DNA of 10,394 nt from Burkholderiales bacterium (GCA_030828265.1 JAURCW010000026.1:1-10394), one strand, 5' to 3'. Positions 1 through 7,926 are shown, numbered from the stretch's first letter. Made by a program: numbers and translations. The notes: generated by a model not told the origin, from the sequence alone.

Positions 1-584
1 AGGCTAGGTAGTGTTCGCTGCAAAAGCCAGCGGCGGCTTCCTGTTTCTTGGTCAAAACCCACAAGCCGGTTATCGGCAAGCCGCACAGCCACAACGCCAC
101 TGCTGATGGCGGGACTTTCAAACGAGACACCGCCCATGGGCTGACGCCAACGAACCTGGCCTTTCACGTCAACCAAAACAAGCTCACCCGCCCGAGTCAC
201 CACGGCATAGTTGCCCTCGGCGCTTGCTGCGCCGGTGCCAACGCCCGCGGCCAAGGGCTCGTTAAGACTAAGGCTCCACTGCCTCTGCCCCGTTCCTAGG
301 GAAAAAGCCTGCAACTCCCCCGATCGCCCTGCGACCACAGCCATGCCCGCCGAGATCGCTGGACGAAAAGCACCTTGACCCGAGGCCGAGCTACCGAGGG
401 ATGGGGCTGGATCGCTTGGCTGGCTCCAGACCGTGCGCAAGGCGATGCGCTCTTCGATGGCGGCAAGGCTTGCAGGTTTAAGCTTCGGCGAACTTGAGCA
501 GGCCGTTAAAAACGCTAGGCATAGGCTCAGACCCAGAAGGCGTGGTTTGAGCGGCAGTAAAAGGAATGTCTTCATGTGCACCAT
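1..584 (-). CDS. bamB: Outer membrane protein assembly factor BamB (N-terminal part; 3' end beyond left edge)
   Basis: BamB is the beta-propeller lipoprotein of the BAM complex, which inserts beta-barrel proteins into the outer membrane from the periplasmic side. About 194 residues are visible. The N-terminus has basic residues (K13, R15), a hydrophobic stretch at about 16-28 and a lipobox LTAC with the lipidated cysteine at 29, so export and lipidation are expected. Propeller-strand repeats with a closing Trp are visible: GELQAFSLGTGQRQW (about 89-103), GELVLVDVKGQVRW (133-146) and NRLVGFDQETGSRRW (172-186). The chosen ATG overlaps the stop of the upstream yfgM-like gene by one base (TAATG), with a weak AGG about 5 nt upstream; a second in-frame ATG lies 9 nt further in (first base at 575) and gives the same signal peptide. 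The frame is open to the edge. Its place after hisS and yfgM is the usual one, and der would be expected next, outside the window. Identity is firm from propeller motifs plus context. Confidence 0.93.
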   Translation of the reverse strand, partial: MVHMKTFLLLPLKPRLLGLSLCLAFLTACSSSPKLKPASLAAIEERIALRTVWSQPSDPAPSLGSSASGQGAFRPAISAGMAVVAGRSGELQAFSLGTGQRQWSLSLNEPLAAGVGTGAASAEGNYAVVTRAGELVLVDVKGQVRWRQPMGGVSFESPAISSGVVAVRLADNRLVGFDQETGSRRWLLQRTLPS

Positions 585-1249
585 TATTGCCTGATCGAAG
601 GTTCGGCCATAAACGAGGGCAGGCTTGCTAACTTACGCGAGACCAGGTCGGCGGCCGCGGACTTCGGCGGCTCGCCCCCCCAGGCGGCCAGCGCCTCTTT
701 CCAGGCCTCGCGGGCCTCATCGTTGCGGCCCAAGAGCACAAGCACATCGCCGCGGCGATCACTCACCTGGGCGAGCATCGCGTCGACGGGTTGAGCCTCA
801 TTCAAGACCGAAAGCGCCTTTTCAAGCTGGTTCAGGTCGATGTAGAGGCTGGAGAGCCTAAGACGAGCAATCCATGCAAGCCCCTCATCGGAATGATTCT
901 TAATGGGCTCAAGCCATTGCGCGGCCTTGTCAAGACTGCCCGCGCCCACCAAAGACTTCGCCATGCGCATAGCGGCCAAGGCATGGTGCATGCTGCCCTT
1001 GTGATCGGAGGCAAGGCTTGTGGCAAGGGCCTCGGCCTTGGTGGCATTCTGCTCAGCAATGGCCTGCTCAAACTGAGTAAGAAGTCGCGAAGCCTTCTCC
1101 CCTTGATGGGCAGCGTAGGCCTGATACCCCTGATAGCCGCCAAAGCCAAGGGCAATGACCAGTACTACAACAAAAATAAACCGGCCGTTGTCTCGCCAGA
1201 AGCCCTTGATGGCAGCCATCTGTTCTTGTTGCTCGAGGTCTTCACGCAT
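584..1249 (-). CDS. yfgM: YfgM-like tetratricopeptide protein, SecYEG-associated ancillary subunit
   Basis: This is a 221-residue inner-membrane protein of the YfgM/TPR_21 family. In E. coli, YfgM associates with the SecYEG translocon and PpiD and works with periplasmic chaperones. The layout matches: a short charged cytoplasmic start ([10 protein letters not shown]), the family-typical segment [11 protein letters not shown] at about 14-24, one transmembrane helix at about 24-41 ([13 protein letters not shown]...), then a soluble alpha-helical part with TPR-like helix pairs (for example around 105-115, 125-150 and 165-187). The open frame extends 24 codons upstream, but that part lies inside hisS. 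The start chosen here overlaps the hisS stop by 8 nt and has a strong AGGAG about 11 nt upstream. Its stop overlaps the bamB start by one base, so the two envelope genes are likely translationally coupled. The family assignment is firm; the exact role in this organism is inferred from E. coli. Confidence 0.9.
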   Translation of the reverse strand: MREDLEQQEQMAAIKGFWRDNGRFIFVVVLVIALGFGGYQGYQAYAAHQGEKASRLLTQFEQAIAEQNATKAEALATSLASDHKGSMHHALAAMRMAKSLVGAGSLDKAAQWLEPIKNHSDEGLAWIARLRLSSLYIDLNQLEKALSVLNEAQPVDAMLAQVSDRRGDVLVLLGRNDEAREAWKEALAAWGGEPPKSAAADLVSRKLASLPSFMAEPSIRQ

Positions 1250-2528
1250 TGTCTTGCTTTCTCCTGTCCATAGTGGCCAATAACTGGGATAGGGGCATGG
1301 TGGCCTGCTGGCCCTGCCCACGAAGCGGCTTCACGGTGACCTCACCAGCAAGGCTTTCGTCTTCACCAATAAGAAGAGCGAGGTCGGCCCCACTGGCATC
1401 GGCCTTTTTCATCTGAGATTTTGCGCTGGTCTGACCAGGATCAAGGACCACCTTTAGCCCCTGGTCTCGCAACTGCTCGGCAAGCTTCAAGGCGGATTCA
1501 CGGGCCCCCTTACCAAAATGAATAAGGTAGGCATCCGGAGCCGAAGGACTGCCAAGGCCCTGAGCCTCTTGAACTAAAAGGATAAGACGCTCTGCGCCGA
1601 TGGCAAAGCCGGTTGCCGCGGCGGGCTTGCCACCCATTCGCTCAACCAGGCTGTCGTAGCGCCCACCCCCGCAAACAGTGCCCTGCGCCCCCAGCCGATC
1701 GGTCACCCACTCAAAAACGGTGAGGTTGTAGTAATCAAGGCCACGCACGAGACGAGGGTTGAGCTCAAAGGCAATGCCCTGCTCATTAAGCAAGTTCAGC
1801 AGACGTTGCTGAAACTCGCGGGCCTGGTCACCCAGAAATTCGGGAAGCTGAGGCGCATTGGCAATGAGCTCGGCCATCTCGGGGTTTTTAGAATCCAATA
1901 TTCGCAAGGGGTTGGAACCCAGGCGGCGTTGGCTGTCTTCGTCAAGCCGACTTTGATGCGACTGAAAATAATGAACCAAGGCCTCGCGATGAAGGGCGCG
2001 GTCTTGCGGCATGCCCAGGGAATTGAGCTGAAGCTTCGGCACAAACCCATCCCTTAAGCCGAGCGCCTTCCAGAGGCGGGCCACCATAAAAATTTGCTCG
2101 GCATCGGCCTCCGGTTGATCGAAACCAAGGGCCTCCACACCGAACTGATGAAACTGGCGGTAGCGACCCTTTTGCGGCCGTTCGTGCCGAAACATGGGTC
2201 CGAAATACCAGAGCCGTCGTGGGCCGTCGTACAAAAGGTTGTGTTCAATGGCGGCGCGCACGACAGCAGCCGTGTTTTCGGGCCGAAGCGTCAGGGCCTC
2301 ACCGTTCAAGGCATCGTTGAAGCTGTACATCTCTTTTTCAACGATGTCGGTCACCTCCCCAATGGCACGAACGAAGACCGAGGTTGACTCCACAATGGGC
2401 GTGCGAATGGGGCGGTAGCCGTATTGACGAAAGACCTCGCCCACCTTGGCTTCGACCTGCTCCCAGACCTCGGCCTGCTCGGGCAGAAGGTCGTTCATGC
2501 CCTTCACAGCCGAAAGCTTAGTACTCAC
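1242..2528 (-). CDS. hisS: Histidine--tRNA ligase (HisRS)
   Basis: This cytoplasmic class II aminoacyl-tRNA synthetase charges tRNA-His with histidine using ATP. The protein is 428 residues, normal for the bacterial enzyme. The N-terminus [10 protein letters not shown] is typical. Visible motifs are [13 protein letters not shown] at about 80-92, motif 2 around [18 protein letters not shown] (113-130), the histidine-binding signature [15 protein letters not shown] (260-274), a Gly-rich CGGGRYD (286-292), and motif 3 [12 protein letters not shown] (306-317). The C-terminal anticodon-binding domain follows from about 332. The start is GTG and shares four bases (GTGA) with the ispG stop; an AAGGG lies about 9 nt upstream. 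The next ATG in frame is codon 11, inside the conserved MNDLLP, which would remove family residues and is unlikely. The stop overlaps the yfgM-like start by 8 nt. The ispG-hisS order is conserved in beta- and gammaproteobacteria. Confidence 0.97.
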   Translation of the reverse strand: MSTKLSAVKGMNDLLPEQAEVWEQVEAKVGEVFRQYGYRPIRTPIVESTSVFVRAIGEVTDIVEKEMYSFNDALNGEALTLRPENTAAVVRAAIEHNLLYDGPRRLWYFGPMFRHERPQKGRYRQFHQFGVEALGFDQPEADAEQIFMVARLWKALGLRDGFVPKLQLNSLGMPQDRALHREALVHYFQSHQSRLDEDSQRRLGSNPLRILDSKNPEMAELIANAPQLPEFLGDQAREFQQRLLNLLNEQGIAFELNPRLVRGLDYYNLTVFEWVTDRLGAQGTVCGGGRYDSLVERMGGKPAAATGFAIGAERLILLVQEAQGLGSPSAPDAYLIHFGKGARESALKLAEQLRDQGLKVVLDPGQTSAKSQMKKADASGADLALLIGEDESLAGEVTVKPLRGQGQQATMPLSQLLATMDRRKQDNA

Positions 2529-3841
2529 GCCTCAGGACCCTTGGTGGCTTTACCTTCTGAGCCATAGCGCGACACCACGTAGTCGGCCACCATCGCCTGG
2601 AAATCCTCAGCAATGCGGTCACCCTTAAGGGTGGGCCCGCGCTCGCCATCGATATAAACAGGGGCCACGGGCTGCTCGCCAGTGCCGGGAAGGCTGATGC
2701 CAATATTCGCATGCTTGCTTTCACCCGGACCGTTCACCACGCAGCCCATAACAGCGACATTCATGGACTCCACCCCGGGATACTGCTTTCGCCAGACAGG
2801 CATCTGATCGCGCAGGTAGGTCTGCACCTTGTCGGCAAGCTCTTGGAAGAAGGTGGAGGTGGTGCGGCCACAGCCTGGGCAGGCAATAACTAAGGGAGTA
2901 AAGGCTCTTAAGCCAAGCACCTGCAGCATTTCTTGGGCAACCACCACCTCCTTACGGCGGTCGCCCCCTGGCTCGGGCGTAAGCGAGACACGAATGGTGT
3001 CGCCAATGCCCTCTTGCAGCAGAACGGCCATGGCAGCAGTGGAAGAAACAATGCCCTTACTACCCATGCCCGCCTCGGTCAGGCCAAGGTGCAAGGGGTA
3101 GTCGCAACGTCGAGAAAGCTCCCGATAAACGGCAATAAGGTCTTGCACGGCAGAGACCTTGGCCGAGAGAACAATCTGGTTCTCAGGCATGCCCCAGGCC
3201 ACGGCCTGGGCCGCACTTTGCAGGGCGGAACTTACAAGGGCCTCGCGCATAACCGCCTGGGCATCCCAGGGCTCAGGCCGCGAGCCGTTCTCATCCATGA
3301 GTCGGGCCAGTAATTCTTGGTCAAGGCTGCCCCAGTTCACACCAATACGAATCGGCCGCTCAAACCGCAGGGCCGCCTCGATCATGGCGCCGAACTGGCT
3401 GTCGCGCTTGGCCCCACGCCCGACATTGCCAGGATTAATTCGATACTTTGAGAGCGCCGTAGCGCACTCGGGCACCTCGGCCAAGAGCTTATGACCGTTG
3501 AAATGAAAATCACCCACCAAAGGCACGGGGCAGCCCATTTTGTCGAGCTGCTCCCGAATGGCTGGAACCTCGCGGGCGGCCTCAAGGCTGTTCACCGTAA
3601 TGCGAACGACCTCGGAGCCTGCAAAGGCAAGGTCGCGCACCTGAACGGCAGTGGCAATGGCATCGGCCGTATCGGTATTGGTCATGGACTGCACCACGAC
3701 CGGCGCATCACCACCAACAAGAACCTGGGTGTCGGCCCACTGGACCTTCACCTGCTTGGTCAGTCGGCGCGGTAAAGGACCACAAGGCATGGGCTGATCC
3801 AGGCAGTTCAAGGGGTTGGTTGAAGATGACTCGCTAGGCAT
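2525..3841 (-). CDS. ispG: 4-hydroxy-3-methylbut-2-enyl diphosphate synthase (IspG/GcpE)
   Basis: IspG performs the penultimate step of the MEP isoprenoid pathway, reducing 2-C-methyl-D-erythritol 2,4-cyclodiphosphate to HMBPP with a [4Fe-4S] cluster. At 438 residues it is the longer form seen in betaproteobacteria (E. coli is about 372). The TIM-barrel part begins near [14 protein letters not shown] (47-60) and includes INPGNVG (135-141) and GVNWGSLD (167-174). The cluster ligands are visible: ACPGCGRT gives Cys321 and Cys324, and [11 protein letters not shown] gives Cys367 and the conserved Glu374. The frame is open 45 codons further upstream, but that part lies inside rlmN. The ATG chosen overlaps the rlmN stop by 8 nt, the same arrangement as hisS/yfgM. 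It has no clear Shine-Dalgarno, so coupling to rlmN translation is likely; codon 18 (ATG, first base at 3790) is the alternative. The stop overlaps the hisS GTG start by 4 nt. Confidence 0.97.
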   Translation of the reverse strand: MPSESSSTNPLNCLDQPMPCGPLPRRLTKQVKVQWADTQVLVGGDAPVVVQSMTNTDTADAIATAVQVRDLAFAGSEVVRITVNSLEAAREVPAIREQLDKMGCPVPLVGDFHFNGHKLLAEVPECATALSKYRINPGNVGRGAKRDSQFGAMIEAALRFERPIRIGVNWGSLDQELLARLMDENGSRPEPWDAQAVMREALVSSALQSAAQAVAWGMPENQIVLSAKVSAVQDLIAVYRELSRRCDYPLHLGLTEAGMGSKGIVSSTAAMAVLLQEGIGDTIRVSLTPEPGGDRRKEVVVAQEMLQVLGLRAFTPLVIACPGCGRTTSTFFQELADKVQTYLRDQMPVWRKQYPGVESMNVAVMGCVVNGPGESKHANIGISLPGTGEQPVAPVYIDGERGPTLKGDRIAEDFQAMVADYVVSRYGSEGKATKGPEA

Positions 3842-5018
3842 GTTGGGCTGACGATGTCGTGTGAGAACCGAGGGCGGGGACTTCAGCCTTGGCATCAAGG
3901 CGTCGAAGGCGGATAAGGGTGCGGTCTTGTATGTCGCCTGCCAGCTGGCCGCAGGCGGCATCAATGTCATCACCACGGGTCTTTCGAACCGTGGTCACAA
4001 TCCCAGCGGCCTGCAAGGTCTGGGCAAACTGCCTGACCCGCTCGGCAGGTGATCGTCGAAAGCCCGAAGCGGGAAAAGGGTTGAAGGGAATAAGGTTGAG
4101 CTTGCAGTGGAGCCTGGCCTTCTCGACAAGGTGAATAAGCTCGTGGGCATGGTCTTGGCTGTCGTTCACATCCTCGAGCATGACGTATTCAAAGGTAATG
4201 AAGTCGCGAGGACCCGATTGCAGATAAACACGGCAGGCCGCAAGCAGTTCGGCCAGGGGATACTTTTTGTTTAGGGGCACAAGGCTGTTACGAAGAGAAT
4301 CGTTCGGTGCATGCAAAGACACGGCCAAGGCCACGGGGCATTCGGCCGCAAGCCGCTCCATTATAGGCACCACCCCCGAGGTTGAGACCGTCACTTTGCG
4401 GCGAGACAGGCCGTAGCCATGGTCATCAAGGAGAATGCGCAAGGCGGCGAGCACGGGCTCGTAGTTCAGCAAAGGCTCGCCCATGCCCATAAAGACAACA
4501 TTGGAGACGGCCGCACGGCGGCCCGAGGGGTCGAGAAGTCGGTTGGCCATCCGCACCTGGCCGATGATCTCGGCAGTGGTTAGGTTGCGAGCAAAACCCT
4601 GATGACCCGTTGAGCAAAAGCCGCAGGCCACAGTGCAGCCCGCCTGCGAGGAGACACACAAGGTGCCGCGGTCGTCCTCGGGAATATAAACTGTTTCAAT
4701 CGCGTTGCCCTGCCCTGCATCAAGCAGCCATTTACGCGTGCCATCGGCCGATTGATGGTCGCGAAGAATGGGGAGTTCACGAAGTTCAGCCCTGCCCCCC
4801 AGTTGGTCTCGAAGGCTTTTCGCAAGGCTTGTCATGGCCTGAAACTCGGTGGCCCCATGCTGATGCACCCATTTGAAAAGCTGCCGACCCCGAAAGGCTT
4901 TTTCACCCAAGCCCTCGACCCATGCCTCAAGCTCTTCGCGGGTGAACCCTAGAAGATTAGTGAGGCCTGAGCCTTCAGCCACAACAGAAGTGTCGGCAGG
5001 GCGTGGGGCATTGGGCAT
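3834..5018 (-). CDS. rlmN: Dual-specificity 23S rRNA A2503 / tRNA A37 C2-methyltransferase RlmN
   Basis: RlmN is a radical-SAM enzyme that makes 2-methyladenosine at A2503 in 23S rRNA and at A37 in a set of tRNAs; the rRNA mark lies in the peptide exit tunnel. The 394-residue length is typical. The radical-SAM cluster motif C-x3-C-x2-C is GCTVACGFC, giving Cys128, Cys132 and Cys135. The two further cysteines of the mechanism are present: Cys121 in [10 protein letters not shown] and Cys356 in DAACGQL, the latter being the methyl-carrying residue in E. coli (C355). GMGEP (178-182) and VSLHAPND (233-240) are also family signatures. The ATG lies 45 nt after ndk with only a weak AGG about 10 nt upstream. 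A short inverted repeat abuts this start codon (described separately). The stop overlaps the ispG start by 8 nt, leaving no room for the pilF and rodZ genes found here in relatives. Confidence 0.96.
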   Translation of the reverse strand: MPNAPRPADTSVVAEGSGLTNLLGFTREELEAWVEGLGEKAFRGRQLFKWVHQHGATEFQAMTSLAKSLRDQLGGRAELRELPILRDHQSADGTRKWLLDAGQGNAIETVYIPEDDRGTLCVSSQAGCTVACGFCSTGHQGFARNLTTAEIIGQVRMANRLLDPSGRRAAVSNVVFMGMGEPLLNYEPVLAALRILLDDHGYGLSRRKVTVSTSGVVPIMERLAAECPVALAVSLHAPNDSLRNSLVPLNKKYPLAELLAACRVYLQSGPRDFITFEYVMLEDVNDSQDHAHELIHLVEKARLHCKLNLIPFNPFPASGFRRSPAERVRQFAQTLQAAGIVTTVRKTRGDDIDAACGQLAGDIQDRTLIRLRRLDAKAEVPALGSHTTSSAQHA

Positions 5019-5070
5019 GCGCTAAAAACCTGGTGCGGCCTGTGTCGTTAGCGCGGGCTGTGGTTAGCGC
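5019..5070 (-). promoter_or_regulatory. Possible translational-control hairpin at the ndk-rlmN junction
   Basis: On the transcribed (minus) strand GCGCTAAC occurs twice, 16 nt apart. The first copy (5070-5063) contains the ndk TAA stop and the second is at 5054-5047. The complementary TTAGCGC (5025-5019) directly abuts the rlmN ATG. Either upstream copy can form a 7-bp stem with it. The weak AGG ribosome-binding site of rlmN would then lie in the loop and the start codon against the stem. A ribosome ending ndk would cover the first copy. The repeats are seen directly; folding and regulation are inference. Confidence 0.35.
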
Positions 5071-5489
5071 CCAAACACTCCCATGCTGGGGAAAAAATAG
5101 GCAATTTCTTGGGCCGCCGTGTCGGGGCCGTCGGAGCCGTGCACAGCATTGGCATCAATGCTGTCTGCGAAGTCGGCTCGAATGGTACCGGGGTCGGCCT
5201 TCTTGGGGTCGGTGGCGCCCATGAGTTCGCGGTTCTTGGCAATGGCATTCTCGCCCTGCAGCACCTGAACCATGACGGGTCCTGAAATCATGAAGTCCAC
5301 CAGATCTTTAAAAAAAGGACGCTGGGCATGAACCGCATAAAAACCCTCGGCCTGGGCACGCGAAAGGTGCATCATCTGAGCAGCAATAACCTTGAGTCCG
5401 GCCTGCTCGAAGCGGCTGTAGATCTGTCCGATCACGTTTTTAGCAACTGCATCGGGCTTAATGATTGACAGGGTGCGTTCTACCGCCAT
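5064..5489 (-). CDS. ndk: Nucleoside diphosphate kinase
   Basis: Ndk transfers the gamma phosphate from ATP to nucleoside diphosphates through a phosphohistidine intermediate, balancing (d)NTP pools in the cytoplasm. The protein is 141 residues, the normal bacterial length. It starts [15 protein letters not shown] with the conserved Lys11. Active-site residues Tyr51, Arg87, Thr93, Arg104 and Asn114 are in place, and the signature NAVHGSDG carries the catalytic His117. The ATG has AGGA about 9 nt upstream, at the end of an AT-rich leader. It is the first gene of the minus-strand block and reads away from the yccA-like gene, so the main operon promoter should lie in 5490-5683. I could not pick convincing -35/-10 boxes for it. 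Confidence 0.97.
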   Translation of the reverse strand: MAVERTLSIIKPDAVAKNVIGQIYSRFEQAGLKVIAAQMMHLSRAQAEGFYAVHAQRPFFKDLVDFMISGPVMVQVLQGENAIAKNRELMGATDPKKADPGTIRADFADSIDANAVHGSDGPDTAAQEIAYFFPSMGVFGR

Positions 5490-5535
5490 GATTTCATTCC
5501 TTTTTTAATAAATAATGAATTTTTACGAAGATTGA

Positions 5536-5557
5536 AGCTCTAAGTCTTATTAGAGCT
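5536..5557. repeat. Perfect 8-bp inverted repeat upstream of ndk
   Basis: The arms are AGCTCTAA (5536-5543) and TTAGAGCT (5550-5557), separated by GTCTTA. The match is perfect over 16 paired positions. It lies 47-68 bp upstream of the ndk ATG, so it may be an operator in the promoter or a hairpin in the ndk leader RNA. On the transcribed strand it is not followed by a T run, so it is not a standard terminator. No known regulator site is recognised. Confidence 0.5.
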
Positions 5558-5620
5558 GGCAGACGGATGGCCCGAAACAAAAAACATCTTTGGCTCAAAG
5601 GGTTATTCAGCCGCCAGACC

Positions 5621-5650
5621 TTGCTTTAACGTGAAGACCTGAGATTATAT
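5621..5650 (+). promoter_or_regulatory. Putative sigma-70-type promoter for the yccA-like gene
   Basis: TTGCTT (5621-5626) matches four of six positions of the -35 consensus. TTATAT (5645-5650) is a reasonable -10 element at 18-bp spacing; ATTATA at 5644-5649 gives 17 bp. Transcription would start near 5657, giving a leader of about 27 nt before the ATG, with room for the ribosome-binding site. This is prediction by eye only. Confidence 0.5.
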
Positions 5651-5666
5651 CGTTTGGATTACTTGC

Positions 5667-5673
5667 AAAGGAG
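5667..5673 (+). promoter_or_regulatory. Shine-Dalgarno site deciding the yccA-like start
   Basis: AAAGGAG lies 10 nt before the ATG at 5684. It is the strongest ribosome-binding site in the window. It selects this ATG over an in-frame TTG at 5654, which would lie over or upstream of the predicted transcription start. Confidence 0.75.
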
Positions 5674-5683
5674 ATCAACCGCA

Positions 5684-6379
5684 ATGTTCCCTCAACTCAA
5701 CCCCGCCTCGAGTTCCGACCGAGTCCTCTCGGCCTCGCAGAACAAGGTACTTCGTAACACTTACCTACTGCTGGCGGCCACCATGGTGCCAACTGTGCTT
5801 GGCGCATGGGTTGGCATTTCTTCTGGGTTCTCTTTATTCGCAGGCAGCCCGCTCATCAGTTTCATTCTTTTCATGGCCATCGCCTTCGGCTTCTTTTATG
5901 CCATCGAGAAGACCAAGCACAGTATTGTTGGCGTTTACCTTTTGCTTGGCTTTACATTCTTTATGGGCCTTATGCTCTCGCGCCTTCTAGGCTTTGCGCT
6001 GGGGCTCGGTAACGGCGCCCAGCTAATCGGGCTTGCCGCCGGCGGAACGGGTGTTGTCTTCTTTAGCATGGCTTCGCTGTCAACGGTCATTAAGAAAGAC
6101 CTCAGCAGCATGGGTAAGTTTTTGTTCATCGGGGTCATCCTGCTCATCGTGGCCTCGGTTGCAAACATTTGGCTGCAAATGCCCGCGCTCATGCTGACTA
6201 TTTCGTTGCTTGCCGTGGTCATCTTCTCGCTCTTTCTGCTCTACGACCTGCAGCGAATCGTCAACGGCGGAGAAACCAACTACGTCAGTGCAACCCTTGC
6301 GGTCTATCTGAATGTCTACAACATCTTTAGCAACCTGCTCGTGCTGCTTATGGCCTTGTTTGGCGGTAGTCGCGAGTAA
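5684..6379 (+). CDS. yccA: Bax inhibitor-1/YccA family inner-membrane protein
   Basis: This 231-residue polytopic membrane protein belongs to the BI-1/TMBIM (YccA) family. In E. coli YccA is a substrate and modulator of the membrane protease FtsH; other family members are proposed ion channels. A short cytoplasmic N-terminus carries the family segment KVLRNTY (21-27). About seven hydrophobic helices follow, roughly 27-46, 55-74, 80-103, 113-134, 145-164, 168-190 and 205-226. Further YccA-like signatures are GGTGVVFF (120-127), VANIWLQMPAL (159-169), a YDLQRI segment with Asp188, GGETNY (195-200) and YNIFSNLL (212-219). It is the only plus-strand gene here, with its own promoter, a strong Shine-Dalgarno and a terminator, so it is probably monocistronic. 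Family identity is firm; FtsH modulation is inferred from E. coli. Confidence 0.92.
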   Translation: MFPQLNPASSSDRVLSASQNKVLRNTYLLLAATMVPTVLGAWVGISSGFSLFAGSPLISFILFMAIAFGFFYAIEKTKHSIVGVYLLLGFTFFMGLMLSRLLGFALGLGNGAQLIGLAAGGTGVVFFSMASLSTVIKKDLSSMGKFLFIGVILLIVASVANIWLQMPALMLTISLLAVVIFSLFLLYDLQRIVNGGETNYVSATLAVYLNVYNIFSNLLVLLMALFGGSRE

Positions 6380-6410
6380 GCGTAAACCCATTTAGGCAAA
6401 GTCTTGCCAG

Positions 6411-6444
6411 GGGCCGCCTCTTAAAAAAGGCGGCCTTTTTTATT
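6411..6444 (+). terminator. Intrinsic terminator after the yccA-like gene
   Basis: A 7-bp GC-rich stem, GGCCGCC (6412-6418) with GGCGGCC (6429-6435), encloses a 10-nt loop and is followed by TTTTTTATTT from 6436. An alternative stem is also possible: AAAAAAGG (6423-6430) with CCTTTTTT (6434-6441). In the plus direction this is a textbook terminator. In the minus direction the stem is not followed by a T run, so it should not serve rlmD. Confidence 0.85.
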
Positions 6445-6516
6445 TCGTCGAAGCTGCTGCTGGCCGAATTGGCCTAAACGGCCTCACTCGACTTATTGAC
6501 CTCTAGCGCCTGGTCT

Positions 6517-7920
6517 TTAGAGTCGGTCGAACACCGCAATCGATTCCACGTGGGCGGTCTGCGGAAACATATTGGCGATGCCGGCCTTGGTCAGCTGCCA
6601 ACGCCCTTTATGCACCAGAATGGCAGCATCGCGGGCTAGGGTTGCAGGGTTGCACGAGACCATCACTAGGCGTTGCGGCCCACAGCCCTCAAGCGACTGC
6701 TCGGCAAGGGCCTGGGCAAGGGCCTGGGCGCCCTCACGCGGGGGGTCAATAAGTGCCCGGTCGATCCGGCCCAGACCCTCAAGCCAGCCCTGGTCAAGCT
6801 CAAAAAGGTTGCTCACCTGAAACGAGGTTTTCTCCGCGAGTTTTAAAAGCGCAGCATTGGCCTGCGCCTTTGCTACCAACGGCTGACTGCCCTCAATACC
6901 CAGAACATGGGCGGCCTGGCGGGCCAAGGCAAAACTAAAATTCCCAAGGCCACAAAAAAAGTCCACCAGCCGGTCGTCGGGCTGGGCATCAAGAAGCTGA
7001 ACCGCCTTATGAACAAGCCTGCGGTTAATCGCAAAGTTCACTTGGGTGAAGTCCACAGGAGAAAAAGGCATGCGTAGCCCGAACTCGGGAAGGCTAAGCC
7101 ATAGGCCAGGGTTGGCTTTTGAAGACCTTGGCTCGTTACAGCTTCCCTCGGCCAGAAACTCAGCCAAGGGCGCCGCCGTCTCGGGGCCCTTGGTCTGAAG
7201 CCAAAGGCTTAGGTATGCCGCATGGTCCTGCTCGAATGCGGCAAGCCTCTGTAGGTCCTCGGCTGAGGGAGGCTGCATGACACGAATGACCCAGACCATG
7301 AACCCATCATCAGAGACGGCAAGCTCAACCTGAGGGATCTGACGAGCAATCGACAGGCCTTGCAAGCAATCTTTCAGTGAAGGAAGAAGTCGGCTTGCCT
7401 CAGGCCTTAAAACGGGGCAGTGATCCATTGCCGTGACATACCGCCCTGCTCGCTCCCGAAAGCCGAGCAAGAGCCCGCCCTTCTTATCCACCCACCTCGC
7501 CGAGAGCCGGGCCCGCGAACGATAGCCAAAGGATGGGCCGCGAAGCGGCCCAAGCTGCTCGTACCCATTAATACGCCCAAGGTGCCAGAGGTTGTCTTCG
7601 AGAACCCGCTGCTTGTATGCCAGCTGGGCGGTGTCGGTGGCATGCTGCATGGAGCAGCCTCCGCAGACACCATAGTGCCGGCATGGGGGCTGCCGTCGAT
7701 CCGGCGATTCAAGGTGAATGCTGGCGATTTGGGCCTTGATGTAGCTTGGACGCTCACGCAAGACATGGGCGCTTAACCGTTCGCCTGTTAGGGCTCCCGC
7801 CACAAAGACAACCTTGCCCTCAAAGTGGGCAACACCCTGGCCCTCGAGGTCCACTGACTCAATAGCAAGGTCTTCAAGCAGCCGCCCAGGCTTGGGCGGG
7901 CCAAGGGTGCGTCGGCTCAT
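6517..7920 (-). CDS. rlmD: 23S rRNA (uracil(1939)-C5)-methyltransferase RlmD
   Basis: RlmD (formerly RumA) makes 5-methyluridine at U1939 of 23S rRNA using SAM and carries a [4Fe-4S] cluster. The 467 residues fit the family. An N-terminal TRAM-like RNA-binding region spans about 12-70 (ESVDLEGQGVAHFEGKVVFV). The cluster cysteines are C80 and C86/C89 in CRHYGVCGGCSMQH, plus C168 in DHCPVL. The SAM-dependent part has FTQVN (291-295), the Rossmann motif VDFFCGLGNFSFALA (319-333), IDPPREGA (391-398) and the catalytic SCNPATLARD with Cys423; Glu459 in HVES is the usual general base. The paralogues RlmC and TrmA are less likely because of the TRAM region and four cluster cysteines. The ATG is 6 nt after the exonuclease stop with a poor Shine-Dalgarno, which suggests coupled translation. 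No convincing terminator for this strand is visible before the convergent yccA-like gene. Confidence 0.95.
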   Translation of the reverse strand: MSRRTLGPPKPGRLLEDLAIESVDLEGQGVAHFEGKVVFVAGALTGERLSAHVLRERPSYIKAQIASIHLESPDRRQPPCRHYGVCGGCSMQHATDTAQLAYKQRVLEDNLWHLGRINGYEQLGPLRGPSFGYRSRARLSARWVDKKGGLLLGFRERAGRYVTAMDHCPVLRPEASRLLPSLKDCLQGLSIARQIPQVELAVSDDGFMVWVIRVMQPPSAEDLQRLAAFEQDHAAYLSLWLQTKGPETAAPLAEFLAEGSCNEPRSSKANPGLWLSLPEFGLRMPFSPVDFTQVNFAINRRLVHKAVQLLDAQPDDRLVDFFCGLGNFSFALARQAAHVLGIEGSQPLVAKAQANAALLKLAEKTSFQVSNLFELDQGWLEGLGRIDRALIDPPREGAQALAQALAEQSLEGCGPQRLVMVSCNPATLARDAAILVHKGRWQLTKAGIANMFPQTAHVESIAVFDRL

Positions 7921-7926
7921 ACCCGG

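Larger units (their letters stand above)
5490..5683. other. Divergent intergenic region between ndk and the yccA-like gene
   Basis: These 194 bp hold no credible gene. The ndk-proximal third is AT-rich (T/A runs around 5499-5525) and probably carries the ndk leader. It contains the perfect inverted repeat at 5536-5557 and, towards the right, a plausible promoter for the plus-strand gene. No minus-strand promoter stands out: candidate hexamers such as TTCAAT/TATTTA are poor matches. I see no recognisable riboswitch. Confidence 0.7.

Noticed and set aside
791..1273. Plus-strand open frame of 160 codons opposite the yfgM-like gene
   Set aside because: It lies fully antisense to yfgM and the hisS end, has no family signature, and is explained by the high-GC codon pattern of the real gene.
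1250..1321. Upstream extension of the yfgM-like gene
   Set aside because: The extra 24 codons lie inside hisS, encode a Pro/Trp-rich stretch not seen in the family, and the downstream ATG has a strong AGGAG.
2933..3313. Plus-strand open frame of 126 codons opposite ispG
   Set aside because: It is antisense to well-conserved ispG coding sequence, has no recognisable protein motif and no ribosome-binding site.
3842..3976. Upstream extension of ispG by 45 codons
   Set aside because: It lies inside rlmN and does not resemble an IspG N-terminus; the ATG at 3841 with an 8-nt overlap is the natural start.
5490..5535. Riboswitch in the ndk leader
   Set aside because: The leader is short and AT-rich, with no recognisable conserved aptamer core.
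5654..5683. Earlier TTG start for the yccA-like gene
   Set aside because: It overlaps the predicted transcription start, and a strong AAAGGAG lies just before the ATG at 5684.
6447..6492. GGCC-rich inverted repeats as a minus-strand terminator for rlmD
   Set aside because: Several GGCC units (6462, 6471, 6480) and GTCGA/TCGAC arms could fold, but no T run follows on the minus strand, so termination is not supported.
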